Counted from the stretch's first letter, positions 22,901 through 36,621 are shown. The stretch is DNA of 64,000 nucleotides from Gibbula magus (GCA_936450465.1 OW388304.1:37787593-37851592), one strand, 5' to 3'. The notes: generated from the letters alone by a model not told the origin. Numbers and translations are program-made.

Positions 22901-24250
22901 TTCTCTTCATATTTACATCTTTCGTAATTGACAATGTTAACAAGTAAAACAACCTGTGAGTGTTAAATATCCTGTGTACTGCATTTTTCCCAAGAATGAC
23001 AGATTATTGCCTCTACGTACAATGTGTATTGGAATCAATTGAGAATAAAATCGAGACAAGTTACACTTGCAATTGATTATTAAGACGATTTTAATTTACT
23101 CGTTTTAACAATGCCGCAAATCAGCTTTGAAGGCAATCCTTGAGGCGTGAATGTGATTAACCACAGACTAGGGTCGTCTGTAGCCGACTCAGTGGAGCCT
23201 CATTAATTAATTAATGAGGATTATCACTGCCGCTAGATGACTTTATGAAGTGTGTTAAACCCCATTTGGGAAAATGTAAAAGATGACTCATATACAATTC
23301 AAAGCTTTGAAAACCCCATTGGGTTTTCGATAAATATATAAACCTCCATGAAAATATAAACAGGATAAATAAAATATCAATGACATGCAAAGTTATAAGC
23401 AAATAACCAAATATTATAAAAGACTTTCTACGAGACTTTCCTAGTTTATGAGACCATCTGACAGATAAAACTGATATATTCTACAATAAGTTGCACAAAA
23501 CAACATTTCAAAAAGATAACACATACAGGATTATACAGGATTGAAAAGGCACATATTTGCATAGCTTTCACAAAAAATGTAAGGTAACATACCTGAACCT
23601 CAAATGGAACTATTCAAAAGGTCAAATTATAAAATCTTCTTCCGCATTTATCAATCAATTTTATTTGATAATCTCCATAATTTATATTTTTTAACTGCAC
23701 TATTATGTCTGCTTTAATTTGTTCCTATGATCGTATATTTTAGAATAAGTTGACTGCCGTTCCTCAATTAAACTTCTCTTTAATAGGTTTCATGTAAAAT
23801 ATGAATAGAAATATGCGGAGAGATGATTCTGTCGCTCACACACTTGTATGGAGTATTAAAGATGATCCCCAAATGACAAAATAATCCGACTGCGTCTGAG
23901 AAAAGTCCGGCTGTCCATAAAAAAACTGACATATATGTAAATGGTTGTCGTGTCTTCCTCTCGACAAAACCATTGCCATCAGGGTCATTTCCTTGTAAAT
24001 GTTTATGGCGCCTAAATGACAAAATATACTGATTGATGTCTGGCAAATCTTTTGTGTAGATTAGAATACTGAGTACATCTTTTGACTAGTTGATACCCTA
24101 AACCCAAAACAATCAAACTTGGTTTGCAACTTGCGTGCAATGGCCCATCAGACACTTTTCCATTACAGCATTGGATATTCAAGAAGAACTTCAAAGAGAC
24201 AGTTTTCTCGTCATCCAAATGTTTGTTACAAACGTAATCTATATAACTAA

Positions 24251-25010
24251 ATGGTGGGATTTAAGATGGTTTTGAATATTAGTAATTAGAAAAAAGTAAA
24301 TTGTAAATATGTATTATCATTAACCAAATAATGCGTTGGGACCATATGACCAATTAAAACTCTTATGAGAAAAAGTTATAACAAAATTGAAATCATTAAA
24401 TAAATCCTAACGCACATATGCAAAATACCTCCTAGTATCTTCGTTAATCAAATTTACAAATGTATGAGTCGATTCAAGTTAGTTTTATCTGTGTCTCTCT
24501 TTCATATATTTGGTATATATATATTATGATGAGATTATATTTAGCAACTGTTGGTAAAAATGACAATACATTTGAACAAAATATAGCAAAAAGCTTTCTG
24601 GAGGAGGTTATTATCGAATATGTTATGACGACATGTGATTGGCAACGTTTTACGAAGAAATATCACAGAGCATTGTTTGTTTAAAACTGCTTGTGTGATC
24701 CCTGAAAATCGATGAATCCAGATGATTTTTAAAAAAAAAATAACAGCACTGCGTGAAGAATAATTGAATTTATGCTGTTCATGTGATTAATAATACTGTT
24801 AAATAAGCATAAGCTAAGAATCATAAAATAAGACCTTTTTATTTAAACTCATTTTCAGACTGAAAGGTCCGATGTGATTTTGACTTCTTCTCAAAAAGCA
24901 AGGTCTGATGCTGAGAGTTTATGCGCACACTTCGTGGCCAATGGGGATTCTAACTTGCAAATGTGGTGACCCTATGACCCCCACAGAGGGGTCATGATCT
25001 GAAAACTATT
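24251..25010. other. Intergenic spacer before unit R1
   Basis: AT-rich. No match to R2 flanks; contains a small palindrome TGACCCC/AGGGGTCA near 24976-24994. The 74-codon frame at 24460-24684 has no recognisable domain. Confidence 0.45.
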
Positions 25011-25850
25011 TTCATTTGTTTCTCCAGTACAAAAAGCTCTAGAAATCTTACATGTTGTGTGCAGATAAAGGGGATTTAAAATTGTAGATCCGTTGACCTG
25101 TGACCTAATAATAAACTTTGTTGCCCATGTTAACAGCACAAGATTCTGTAACTGATATATATTTTTGCCAGGCAGAAAGTGGAACCCTCCAAACACAAGT
25201 TTTAGTGCTGGAGTTTATTGATTCTGTTGTCGAAGATTGTTTTCACTGTTTCAATGATAATAAAGTACACACACTTTTGGACGGGGTAGGGTTACGTTTT
25301 CAGTATTACCATTTCGTTTCCATGCCTATAGCGAAGGTCACTATCTTTTATTGAATAAGTTGAATAGCTGAAATATTATATTTTATTTTATGTACGTAAT
25401 ATTCTTGAATATCACTTAAATATGTTTGAGCAAGTTTAGTGCGGTAGAACTAGCATCAATGTATTCTTGGTATAAATGCATATATATAAAATATAACAAC
25501 ATATTGGCACCAAGTCAAACTGTATAGCAGTGGCTTTTGTCAAGATTTTAATGTGTACAAAATGTTAAAAATGAATGCCTTTTCGTTATGGATTCATTAC
25601 AATTCCAAAAATTACCTTTTCAGACCACTGAATAGCCAGATATGTAAAACAGTTCATTAAGATAATAAACACAGTACACATCTAGTGTTATAAATGGAAT
25701 TACGCAGGTCTCTCTTTTTTTATCATAATTTAACTGATGATTGCTCTTTCTTGTTTTATGAAACGAAGTGTGTTTTTTCCTATTAGTTGCAATGTCTTCA
25801 TTGACGTATCTATCATGATGAAAATGAGATTTTCTATTGATTATGACACA

Positions 25851-26395
25851 CAATCAATCAATCAAGTTTATTTAGTATTTCAGGCCACATGGCCCATGGT
25901 ACAATTGTATATGCAGAATTTCATAAATTTAGTTGTCATATGACCAATATTGTGCTTTTAAAGAGGTATTCTTTTATAGATGTTGGAACCATATGTTAAA
26001 ATTTTAAAATAGGAGCTATCTTGGAATCGAATATTTTACAGGCAGTGTGAACATTAACATGTCTATTATTATTCAGTAAAATCAATATGACAATATGACA
26101 CCAAGGTACTTGTAATAAGATACAGTTTGAAGATTTATTTGAGTATAGGTCCATGTTTCATGCTTGGATTTAATACCACCATTTCGGAAGACAATTATGA
26201 TTTATTTCTCTATGTTAACACTTAACCCTCATTTCATACAATACTCATATAACACATATAATTGCTGCCGTAGACCAATAATTGAAATGAAAATAGAACA
26301 ACATCATCTACAAATAATCAAATCATCCAATCATCAATACTCTGATCAACAAATATACCAAACTACAAGCTTTATACATATACAGTGAAATACTC
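25851..26395 (-). pseudogene. Non-LTR retrotransposon relic with reverse-transcriptase motif, copy in R1
   Basis: Minus strand. Near 26317-26290 it reads Phe-Val-Asp-Asp-Val-Val-Leu-Phe-Ser-Phe, the palm motif C (x-D-D) of a reverse transcriptase, but the frame is broken by stops and small indels soon after. Downstream is Tyr-Tyr-Lys-Tyr-Leu-Gly. The 3' end reads ACAATTGTACCATGGGCCAT, then AATACTAAATAAACTTGATTGATTGATTG-type tail (25851-25885), so the element ends in (TTGA)n. It is 5'-truncated and internally shortened. Its presence at the same place in R2 shows it predates the duplication. Confidence 0.8.
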
Positions 26396-27550
26396 TATTT
26401 TCCAGTTCAATTGGGATCCTGCTGATTTGTGGTTAGGACATGATATATTTTATTAGATATGGATTTCTTTAATTAACCACATTGATGTTTAAACACAGGG
26501 TACCTTTGAATATGTGTAAGGTAACATTTTGTGGTAATGTTTACAAAAGGTCACCAACGATACTGCACAATGAGTATGGTAAAACACAATCTGCATGGAC
26601 AGAACAAGGAGTGTTCCATATCCTATTCAAATAGGTGTAATTGATAGGTTTTCTGCCCCCAGTAAGTTATCTGCTGATGATCTTGACACGTGAAACATAT
26701 TAGTACAAGTTTTAGAAAATTACCCTAATGACAGCTGATGTTTCATCTCACACATTAGAACTTGTCTGAAAAGCTTTCCGTTTAGAGCAGATTTGACTTG
26801 TATTTACTGATGAAGATCTAACATGATCAGTAATCACCATTGCTTAAAGGTACATCCATTGTGTTTCATAATATTTTATTTAGCTTAAATACCTGGCATT
26901 AAACCATATGTGTTGATTTCAGTTCGAATAATTTCACTCAACTTGCACCTTCATTGCTAATCGCCAATTATATCATAATTACTCGTTTCCAATGAAAATC
27001 GAAAAACATCATTACACATGTGCAGAAACCAAAACTCCACGTCAAATTTATATGCACAGTAGTTATATGACCATTGAATATTATCAACCCAAGTTTGTCT
27101 TTTTGTCTGTTGTCAATAAGTTTCCAAAATTACGTTTGACTGATTGACGCGCACCAATCGGGTGTATTGTCCGATTTTCGATCAGAAATCACGACTTTTG
27201 CCTTAATTTATATCATCACAAAACTTAGTTGAGAACCTCAAATATGCTAATTTTCGGCAACAGTCAGTCCTATACAATAACATCACTTATAACGTTTGGC
27301 AAATTTGACCCTTACAACAGAATGGATGCACCTTTTAATACATTTATCTGTAAAAAAAACTGATGCTATGATAGTTTCATTTTCCCTAAAAATCTAAGAT
27401 TAAGGATTAAAAGAATATTACAAATTTATAGAATAGTGTAGCTCACATCTCAAACCCGTGAATTGGCTGTATTTAGTATGGAGGCTGCATCTACATTAAT
27501 GACATATTTCATTATGTAAAGAAGCTAAGATATCATTTGTGCAGAAATGA

Positions 27551-27745
27551 ACCAAGTGTGTATCGTGTGTTCGTGGTATCTTACAGCCGTGTGATTCACG
27601 CACAAAGGAAGCAAGTGTCATTTGGTACCTGATAGCGCTGTGACTCGAGCTGAACACAGGTGAAATGTCATGATCAGTGCAGAAAGGGGCAAAGTGCCAT
27701 TTGGTACCTTCCAAGACTGTGACTTGTGCTAAAAGTCGGGAAATG
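27551..27745. repeat. Short tandem repeat, period about 82 bp
   Basis: AAGTGTCATTTGGTACC followed by GCTGTGACTCGAGCT (about 27610) repeats as AAGTGCCATTTGGTACC followed by ACTGTGACTTGTGCT (about 27692), with a more diverged unit before them from 27551. Also present in R2 at 42480-42690. Confidence 0.65.
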
Positions 27746-29426
27746 TCAGTGTTGAAGTATAAAACGACAGTACAATCTGCAATAATTAGCATACATGTAA
27801 TGAAGAAATTATAGTTTTATTTGAGACAATAAGGAATTTTATACTTGAAAACCACCTTCGTTTAAAATACTTGAGGTGATAATGTTAACATATAAAGAAA
27901 TATGAAGATTGAAAACCCAAAAAAATTATTTTTCAAAATGAGAACATTTTCACTTAGTACATTTTTGCATCAAACACTCGATATGTCAAATCTGCAGTGT
28001 ACAGCTGTTTGAATACCACTCTCAATGTCTCCTTAAAATTTGATGAACGAGAAAAGATCGGAAATTTGATGAAGCATTACCGTGCAAGACAGAATGACAA
28101 AGGCATATATAATGGTCTGCTTTTATAAATTTTCCAAAGATCTCTTAACAGGTCAACAGATTCTGTAAATCTCCAGCCTTTGAATCTAAATGTAAAACAG
28201 ATTTCCTTTTCTAACAAGACATCTTATCAAGTTTTACTACAGTTAAAGAACTGTAATTTGAAAAGCATTTAGATCTTAATTCAATATTTCATGTCAGGGA
28301 TGAAAGTTGTTTAATGCATGACTGATGCATCTATTTTACATAGGGGCTAATTAATTGTAATAGAAGAACATGAAATGTAATTATCACAGACATCAGTAAT
28401 TTTCCCCTGCAAAAATTACATTGATTGATCTTAGAACCGTTTTAGTAAAATTTGGTATAAAAATAAAGCAATAAAACATTAACTATATTTTGAGTAGGAA
28501 GATGATTTTAAGATCACCTACCAAATGTCAACTTCACATTGTCAATATCTGTCTTTGTTTCTTAATAAAAGGGGGTTCTGACCTGAATTACATGTACTAA
28601 ACTGATGATGAGTATTGAGATTTAACGAGCGATTTCTTAGTGGTGCTGTTCTCTCACTCGGAGCTGTACTAAACAGTTACAGAACGTTTATATAATGTTA
28701 AAGCATACACTGACCATTTGGTCTGTCATGTCAATAATTATACAATTAATAGGTATGTTTGTTTGAACCATGGGTCAATGTGATAACAACCCTTGTATTG
28801 ATGTTCGTCAGAAAACTAATGTGACTGTGCAGATGGTTAGAGAAATATTGATTTGCAGTTGATAATAACACAACTATTCTAGTTTTCACAGTCTAGAGAT
28901 ACGACTAAATATTGTATATCCCATAACAAAGAAGTTGATCATCCATAAGGCTTTGTCATAATATATTTTGATACAACTTCTAAATGTCTATAAATTATTA
29001 TTATTTTTATTATTATGATTATTAATTAAAAGTTCGAAATAATGGGTAAAAACTATGCCTATATTTGGATATTTACTTCAATGTTGTATGAAACTTGGAA
29101 TTGATTTGATCCTTTAATGTATTTAGCATTTTTTAATTTAAAACTTTACAACAAAACTTATGTTTGTTTCAAAGAACAATATACTAATGATGATTGAAGC
29201 TGCTTTAGGGTTGCAATTTTAAACCCATTATACATGTTTTGGTTTAAAGCGTATCCATAAAATGTGACATCTTAAAAGGATTACTGCCTGGGGCAGAGCA
29301 ACATCTGTAAATAAAATTGAATTATTTTCCTCAAATTATTCACAACCTATTTTGATTTCATTGAATAGTTCTCTTTTAAGATATAAAAATGTAGATTTCA
29401 CCAGCAATGTGTAATTAAAGCATTAA

Positions 29427-29780
29427 AGGGGCAGTAGCACGTTTTTTCACTCAAAAAAGTTGATGAATTGTATTTGAAAAATAATTTTACCAATTGTAAA
29501 ACATCATTCTCTCTTCGGAAAATAAAGTTTAAAATTAGTGTACATGTTTCGGTAAAGCCATGGGAATCGTTTTTGTAATACAAAATAATAAATTGTGTTC
29601 ACAATAAAATGGCCGCCATGCAATTTTTGCTTTATACGCAACATAGATATAACCACTACAGATAATTGGTTTGTGTAATAAGATGTTTTATCCTCTAAAG
29701 TTAATTTAAATGACATAAACTATCATTATAAATGGGAAATTTGAAAAAATAGATTTTGCAAAAAACGTGCTACAGCGCCT
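29427..29780. mobile_element. MITE with 21-bp terminal inverted repeats, in R1 only
   Basis: 354 bp bounded by inverted repeats AGGGGCAGTAGCACG followed by T6 (left) and AGGCGCTGTAGCACG followed by T6 (right, reverse complement), 19 of 21 bases matching. TTAA flanks both ends (29423-29426 and 29781-29784). The corresponding site in R2 (near 44323-44330) reads GCATTGAGCTG without the element. TTAA duplications suggest a piggyBac-type relative, but a TA duplication with an element one base longer at each end, as in Tc1/mariner, fits equally. No transposase frame. Confidence 0.93.
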
Positions 29781-31856
29781 TTAAGCTGTGTTTTGTCATT
29801 CCTGTTAGAATAGCCATTTTCGGCTTGTTCAGCAATGGAAGGATATACTTTGAAACCATTAGTTTATCTTACGGGTTTGACAATCAGTGCAATACAATGA
29901 CAAATAAATGACACTATCTAAAATACAAGTCTGCCTGGGATTATGTAATATCAGTTTCCCCTCTACATTTTCAAAGTATTTTCGCGTTTTCCAGTTATTT
30001 CGATACCATGTTTTTCCCTTAATGCATCTATTTCAAATGTTGTCAATGTTAATATTTAGGATTTTAATGTTGAAGGAAGAATAAAAATCGTGAAATGTCT
30101 TTGCCATTAGTTGCAACATGGTAATTATCTGAGTACAAATATGTTATTTTCCCACAAATCAGTTTCTCTGACAAGAAGATAACTGTAAAGATGTCTTGTT
30201 AGGCGTTTTTCTAGAATAACTAAGGTAATTATCTTCTCATAGCATGATGTGTTCTTGGAATGAAAGCACCATGCCAATTGTTCAATGTCAACAGAGGATC
30301 TTTATAATGACAATAAAACTACTACTTATACTACTACGAAAAGGTAATTGAATGATATGTATTTAAATCACCTATTCGTTTGTCTGTCTATTTGTCCGAA
30401 AAACTGAAACCTTGGCCATAACTTTTGATTGGTCAGTGATATATTTATATACCCGACACCTTTTAAATAAGATCACTCAGTATGACCTTAATCTTGTCCA
30501 TAACTGTTCATAAATTAGTGACAGTTAGCCTGTAATAGATTACCTGAACATTTCCTTTGTTGAACTACCTGATTTGATTCTATCACTTCATATTTTCATC
30601 TTTCGTTCCTGGCAAAATTTACTAGTGAAATAACTGTATGTGTTCAACCTTTTCTCGTTGGAGATTAAAATACGGGGTTTTATCTGGATATTTTTTGAGG
30701 AAACGAAATCCTGATTACTTACATCTGTTTTATTGTATTTTTTTATTATTTTACATACATATTAAAGGCATATTTAACATACACTTCCTTGATTCTCGAG
30801 AGAAATAAGACAACAAAGAGCGGGCATCCGTCAACTAATATGAATTGATTGTGTTGAATTCTATGTCATAAAACGAAGACGAGATATGATTAACTGCCCA
30901 TCCTCAATAAGACTTTGCTGGATATATGTTTCATGTAAAACTGGAATTGAGATATGCAAATATAGTACACTGTCACTCAAACACTTGTATGGAGTATTAA
31001 AGTTGATCTCCAAATGACAAAATAATCTGAGTGCGTCTGAGAGAGCTCCGGCAGTCAATAATAAACTGGCATATATGTAAATGGTTGTCATGTCTTCCTT
31101 TCCTCTCGACAAAACCATTGCCATCAGGGCCATTTCCTAGTAAATGTGTATGGCGCCTAAATGACAAAATAAACTGATTAATGTCTGGCAAATCTTTTGT
31201 GTAGATTATAATACTGAATGCCTCTTTTGACTAGTTTATATCCTACACGCAAAACAATCAACCTGGATTCACAACTTGCATGTGATGGCCCATCAGACAC
31301 ATTTCCATTACAGCATAGACATTCAGGACCGAGAATCAAGCAGATAATTTTCTCTTCTCCCAAATGTTTGTCACATCGTTTATATGTGAACTCAATGGTA
31401 TGACTCAAGCGGATTTATACAATGATATATGTGGTTTGAAAAATATTATGCATATCATAATTAACCAAATCTTACGTTAGGACATGTACCTATTTGAACT
31501 AGGAATGTGAAATGTTCTTTAAAAAGTATGACTCACGAAGTAAATCATAAGGAACAGAATATCACACAGTATTGTCAATAATAATTTTGTTTTTAATTCT
31601 CCTTTTATAAATTTGGTATATGTTAAGACAATGACGAGATTTTATTTATCATTCAATAGCAATTCTTTTATTTTATCTTTCATTTATTGGTGAAATAATA
31701 ATTCATTTGAAGAGACTATTGCAATATGGTTTCTAAGGGATCTGATATTGGCCTTAGTACAAAGTGATATAACCACTGTCATGACGTCATAACGTTGTCA
31801 ACATTTTGTTACATGAATGTGATGAAAAAGAGCAGTGAGATTGACGCCGTTGGTTT

Positions 31857-32068
31857 AAAGGGACACTTCGTTGAGGATAAAAATGAGTCATTTTTATCAA
31901 AGCTGATAAGAGTGTCTGCTAACGCTTCGCTGTCTACATGCAGTAGTTTTTTATTACAAATTACGTCATTTGTCTGAAATTGGGTGTCTGTGACTTGTTA
32001 GCAGACATGTTAATAAGCATAGGTAGATAAAACTAATCTGATTTTTAGCTTCGACACGGTGTCCCTTT
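31857..32068. mobile_element. Short MITE with ~31-bp imperfect terminal inverted repeats
   Basis: Starts AAAGGGACACTTCG and ends with the complement of AAAGGGACACCGTG; about 24 of 31 terminal bases match. 212 bp without coding capacity. Flanking TTTA/TTA may be the target duplication, but the boundary is ambiguous because it overlaps the repeat end. Repeat X2 begins directly at its right edge, and X1 begins at the window start with the same bases, so X1 may be preceded by the same element outside the window. Confidence 0.75.
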
Positions 32069-33002
32069 ACAACTAAATGTGTGACCGTTGAATAAAAACG
32101 AAACCTTGACGGTTTTACAAACACAGCAATTACTCTCATAAAGAACAGAACTACACGAAGGAGGAGTGAATGGTGGTTTCTCCTGTGAAAAACATTATAC
32201 ACGCAGGATTGAAACAGCATAAATTTAATTCCTTTTATTTGTGCCTTAAGAACAGTAGAAAAAAGATCGAGGTAATGGAAAGTTTTCATTAGAAATAGAA
32301 ACAGAAATCATTAAGCCAAGGTACAATCTTCTTGACATACCCATATGCTTGCTACGATGTATACCTTATATTAACGCTATATCATGTATGTAGATGCAGT
32401 ATAAAACATTAATTGTGCGTGTTTATCTGTGAAGGGTATCGAATTCATGATGAGTTTCCAAATGTCATGGCGAGTTTGACTGTTCAATTAAAATGTATCA
32501 TTATGAAATTTATGTTAACGCAATCTATGTCCAATCAGATAAATATAAAAACAGCATATCCTTTTCATATGTTAATTGCAAACATACCAAATACTAGATA
32601 TGACGGAACTGATTGAAGAGGACTTGATATTTTCAGAATAACAACTTCTTTAATGTGAAAATACACGACGTTTCGTAATCGAATACATATGTCACTCTAC
32701 CGGATAGACAAAAGACCCATTCTAATAATAAACACCCGGTTAAGATGTATAGCTTAAATTTGAATTAAATCGCCTGACAAATAAAGATAAGGTGATATCA
32801 AACTTCAGATAGAACATGACACACGTGAATTGAGCAATATCTTAATGCTCCTCAAACTGTAATCTAATAGGATGCTCTAAACACTTGAAATATATCTTGA
32901 ATTATTTGTAATTTCCTATTCATTGTTTATGTCAAAGCATATATCAATCACGTATATTTTGATAACCCTTTCCCATTCATTTACATATGTGTGTGTGCGT
33001 GA
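32068..33002. repeat. Repeat X, copy 2 (X2)
   Basis: Matches 1-1042 at high identity but without the internal tandem duplication of X1; it also lacks a stretch matching about 640-740 of X1. Ends in a GTGTGTGTGCGTG run where X1 has TATATA runs. Confidence 0.85.
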
Positions 33003-35576
33003 AAAAATTAGAACTAACCTTAACTCACAAACATTTGGATATGAGTCCAATAAAACAAGTCTGCCGTTCGGAGTTAAATTTATTTTGGCAGTTTTGGCAG
33101 GTTTATTAACGTAGGGAAAATTGCTAGTGACATATTCTATGTTTTCATTTATTTCATGGCTTCAATGATTTCACAAATGTGATGTCTGTAACAGGTGTTC
33201 TTTAGTAAAAGTGTATACCCTTGGGGCTTGTAATGAACAAATTGTGTCACTATTTTCTATCAAGACTTCGCCTATAAGTTGTCATTATGTTACTGTCACT
33301 GAAAAGGTTAATTGTCTATCAATTTGAATTGAGCAAATAGTAATCTTATAAATATTCGAGTTGATGTGAATGAATCTTTCATACAATAATAAAGTTTGTA
33401 TTTTATATGCTTTCATTCAGTTTGGTGAATTTATGAACTTCAACAACAAAAACTATTTCTAAAACTATTATTAAATAATAATAACATAACACATCTTACT
33501 TTCTTATACAAGTATATATACTACTGAAGAGATTTTAAGGAGTATTATGTAATAGAAGATGCCTACATATTCAAGACAACATATTTGCATGACAACTTGA
33601 CAACAAATTATATGTTAAATGCACAACATTTCTGGAATGTTTCCAGACATACGAAATAAACTGTGTATGTACATGTATGGAAGGTTAAAAGCTTACACAT
33701 AATTAGAACACATTAAAAGAATTAATGCCTAGTCAATACAAGAAAGCGGCCAATCAGAATTGAATATCCAACACTGTGATGATAAAATACTCCATACGAG
33801 TCATCAAAATGGTCACATATTTTACATCAACAAATATTCATTAGTTTATGTTCGTTATTATATGTGTAGTTTTATTTATTTACTGTACTTCATTTATTTG
33901 TGTTCAAAAACAGCTTAGCACTAAAAGTTTTGAATGTTATATTTAAAAAATTAAGTAGCTGTGTACCTTTTTCTCAAATGTTCCCTCAGAATATATGATA
34001 GCTTTGGTATTTCACAGATACAATAAAACAACGCGCTTTGACACTTCTCGTTTCAAAGGAGCTTGTGCAGCATTATTTCAAATGTATCAATAAGGATTCT
34101 AAAGTTCCTGCTTGTTATGCTCCTTTGCAGTATTTTAAGAAGAATCTTTGTGAAATAAAAATCTTATGACAGCTTCAAACAGTCTAAATATTAATAGCAA
34201 ATCAATGAAAGGAATCTGTACAAAAACGACAGTCACTGATAAAATGAAGAAGAAATATAGACTACCTTGGATATAAGTTATTTCTAATTTGAATGCAAAA
34301 TGATAGCAACATCAATTTACTTTAAACTTTGATATTTCATCTTTCGGTGAAATGTAAGAAGAAATATGTGATCACATTGAAATCAATTTTGATGACAGAA
34401 TCATTGTTTTTTTCCTTATTTTATCATTTTATTTAAGAAATGACACTATTTAAGAAACTTAGTATATATGTACTATAGTATTTGTTCAAGCATATAAAGT
34501 CACAAATCTAACAGATATTTAAGTTTTTATTCACAGAGTTTGATGGGTTTTTTATAAACTCTTATGAGTTTTCAAACATTTAAAACGTTAGAAGAAAGTG
34601 CAAAGGTCAATACAAAAATGTATTTAAGTTAGTATACTCGTTCATTAGTGAGACAGATAATTTGTATGACATATCATTATTTTTCTGTATTATGTCTTCA
34701 TTCTGATACCACTGCTGTGAAATTATATCTCTTCTGTCAACAAACTGTAAATTCACTATAAACATACCAGGAGAATTCATTCTAAGTTGGACAACTTGTT
34801 CCTAATTATTTTCTTATTGAATAAAAAATGTCAAAACTAACCGAAACATCATTAATTGTGAATCAAGAAGTTTGATATACATTAATCAAGTAATTTTATT
34901 ATCACTACTAATTCTAGGATATCTTACTGTAAAATAGTATTAGTGTATGCTGTCTGTTGTTTTGGAAAGACATGACGCCAATGATTGAAGCTTGATCTCG
35001 GTATAACATATACCTCTCTAATACAATAAATATATAGAGGTTATCATGAGAGTGTAACACGTGAGGATGAGAACTTCTTTATCATACAATTCATTTTTCG
35101 CAAAACAGCTTGACAACATTAATTTCACAGTTGAACTTTTCTGTAACTACTTGTATTGATATATGCATATGCATATGCTATCCTCATGGTAGAATGACAC
35201 AAATAATGCCTTCTAAATTATGCTTTTAGTTAAAGTAATTATTATTTTGGCATAATCCGAATTTTCAACATTTTTAAATGTCTCAAAATGCGTTTCTCTT
35301 CGAACTCGCATCCTTTCGCTTTCATGCAACCATGACTATGGATGAGTCCATCTCATAAATGGACGAGAGTTGCTTCCCTTCCGCTCAGTTGGAAATGGCG
35401 ACTCACATTGCACATAGAGCTAAACTGAATATTAAGAAGCTAATGTTAATACCCCATTTACACAAGTCACATTATGGAACAGTGAAGTTTGACTTTCGGT
35501 AAATGAATATGAGACGCAACTGATTGTGTTACCTGTGAGTATTTTTTGTTAGTAAGCGATGGCTCGGTAGATACGA

Positions 35577-35665
35577 GTGAGTGAGTGTGTGAGTTATTGT
35601 TTAACGCCGCTTCGGCAGTATTGCAGCCATTAGCGGCGAGATATTTAATTTATTTGCCTAATTCA
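35577..35665 (-). mobile_element. 89-bp 3' end of a SINE with target-site duplication
   Basis: Flanked by perfect 10-bp direct repeats GTAGATACGA (35567-35576 and 35666-35675). On the minus strand it ends GAAGCGGCGTTAAACAATAA then CTCACACACTCACTCAC, the same 3' tail type as the SINE at 14699-15012, but the upstream part (CTGCAATACTGCC) differs, so it is a 5'-truncated copy of another family. Lies in the part of R1 with no counterpart in R2. Confidence 0.85.
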
Positions 35666-36173
35666 GTAGATACGAACTCGCGATGAAAATGTTTTGGCAC
35701 TGCTTGATCATAATACATTTTGCCACTTTATACATTGCACAATGTTTGTTTTGTCATTTCTCAAGTTTACAATAATTGTACAACTAAGTCTTTAAGTATT
35801 TCCTGGTAATGTTTGGGAGACAATGATGAGGCGTTCAAATCATTCATACAATGCTTATCTATGTTATTTAAAATGTCAGAATATCACCCTGGTATGAAAC
35901 TGATTGCTTTTACAAATGAAACACTTTAGGTTTAACAATGACATACTTACAAATTTTATGTTGCAATGAAAGTTAGGAAGCAATATTAATGGGGTTACAC
36001 AATATATGTGATATAATATATCTGCAAGATTTTGAAATGATTAATTCACATTGTGTCTTTGGTTGCTCACTTTTTAAGGTAAGACTATGTGGCTCTCCTT
36101 GAAGTTCATTTCATACCACTAATAAAAAACATGAACAAACAATACGTGTTCTGTTCATACGCTTGCAACATTA

Positions 36174-36621
36174 TACAATTATAGACTTCAGTTGAGGTGA
36201 ATCAAATGGTTTATCGACCTCGGGACAGTTATGAAGTCAATAACTGTTTTATAATTTATTATATGATGAATGAAAGTGTAAATTAAAAAAAAAAATACAT
36301 TTCAAAAATTCTTTTTTTTTTCACAAAAAGTTTCAGTTTTTTTCTTATTTTACTTGTAAACCTACAATTAATGACAATATACATTTTTATTGAACAACAA
36401 AAAGTTTATTCTTAAATAATCTAACATGAACATGAAATTTAAATTTAGGATATCTAGCTTACCTCCTAGCAGTGGTGATCTATTTTTAGCTCCAGGTCAT
36501 TGGATTGTTATGTTGACCTCGCGTGACGCTTTCCGTGGTCAACATAACGTTTGATCATTATCGGTGACCATCCGTCTCGGCCAATCAGAAAACAGAACAC
36601 TCGTCCATCATATAATAAATC
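36174..36621. mobile_element. ~450-bp insertion in R1 only, with partial inverted repeats and a 12-bp hairpin
   Basis: R2 runs straight from TTGCAACAT to TCTATTTAGCAA (about 50225-50243) where R1 has this block. Inside, AATTTATTATATGATGAATG (36252-36271) pairs with the reverse complement of the right end (TTTATTATATGATGGACGAG), so at least the 36255-36621 part resembles a TIR element. A perfect stem GTTATGTTGACC (36507-36518) / GGTCAACATAAC (36537-36548) with an 18-base loop is also present. No coding frame. Confidence 0.7.

Larger units (their letters stand above)
21600..24250. repeat. Old diverged copy of repeat family R (matches 30080-31430)
   Basis: Ordered matches to R1: 21640-21740 (AATTATCTGAGTGCAAATATG through AGTGTCTTGTAAGGC) to 30120-30210; 21955-22020 (CTGTCTGTTTGTCTGAAA) to 30390-30450; 22850-22960 to 30530-30640; 23760-24220 to 30895-31390. 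Spacing is increased by insertions, mainly the 165-178-bp tandem units at 22100-22545. In the best-preserved stretch (about 23960-24050 against 31105-31190), four of five base differences would change the amino acid in the shared open frame, so that frame does not look constrained. Confidence 0.75.
31515..33258. other. Block present in R1 and deleted from R2 (1740 bp)
   Basis: R1 left edge reads AAATGTTCTTTAAA (TTCT at 31515-31518), right edge TTTTCTATCAAGAC (TTCT at 33255-33258); R2 reads AAATGTTCTATCAAGAC (TTCT at 46049-46052). One TTCT is retained, the footprint of a microhomology-mediated deletion. The block contains a MITE (31857-32068) and repeat X2 (32068-33002). Confidence 0.85.

Noticed and set aside
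30861..31408. Overlapping minus-strand frames (90, 64 and 76 codons) repeated in R2 and partly at 23780-24218 as a conserved protein
   Set aside because: Identity between R1 and R2 only reflects recent duplication; against the older copy four of five differences in the best stretch are non-synonymous and an indel shifts the frame.
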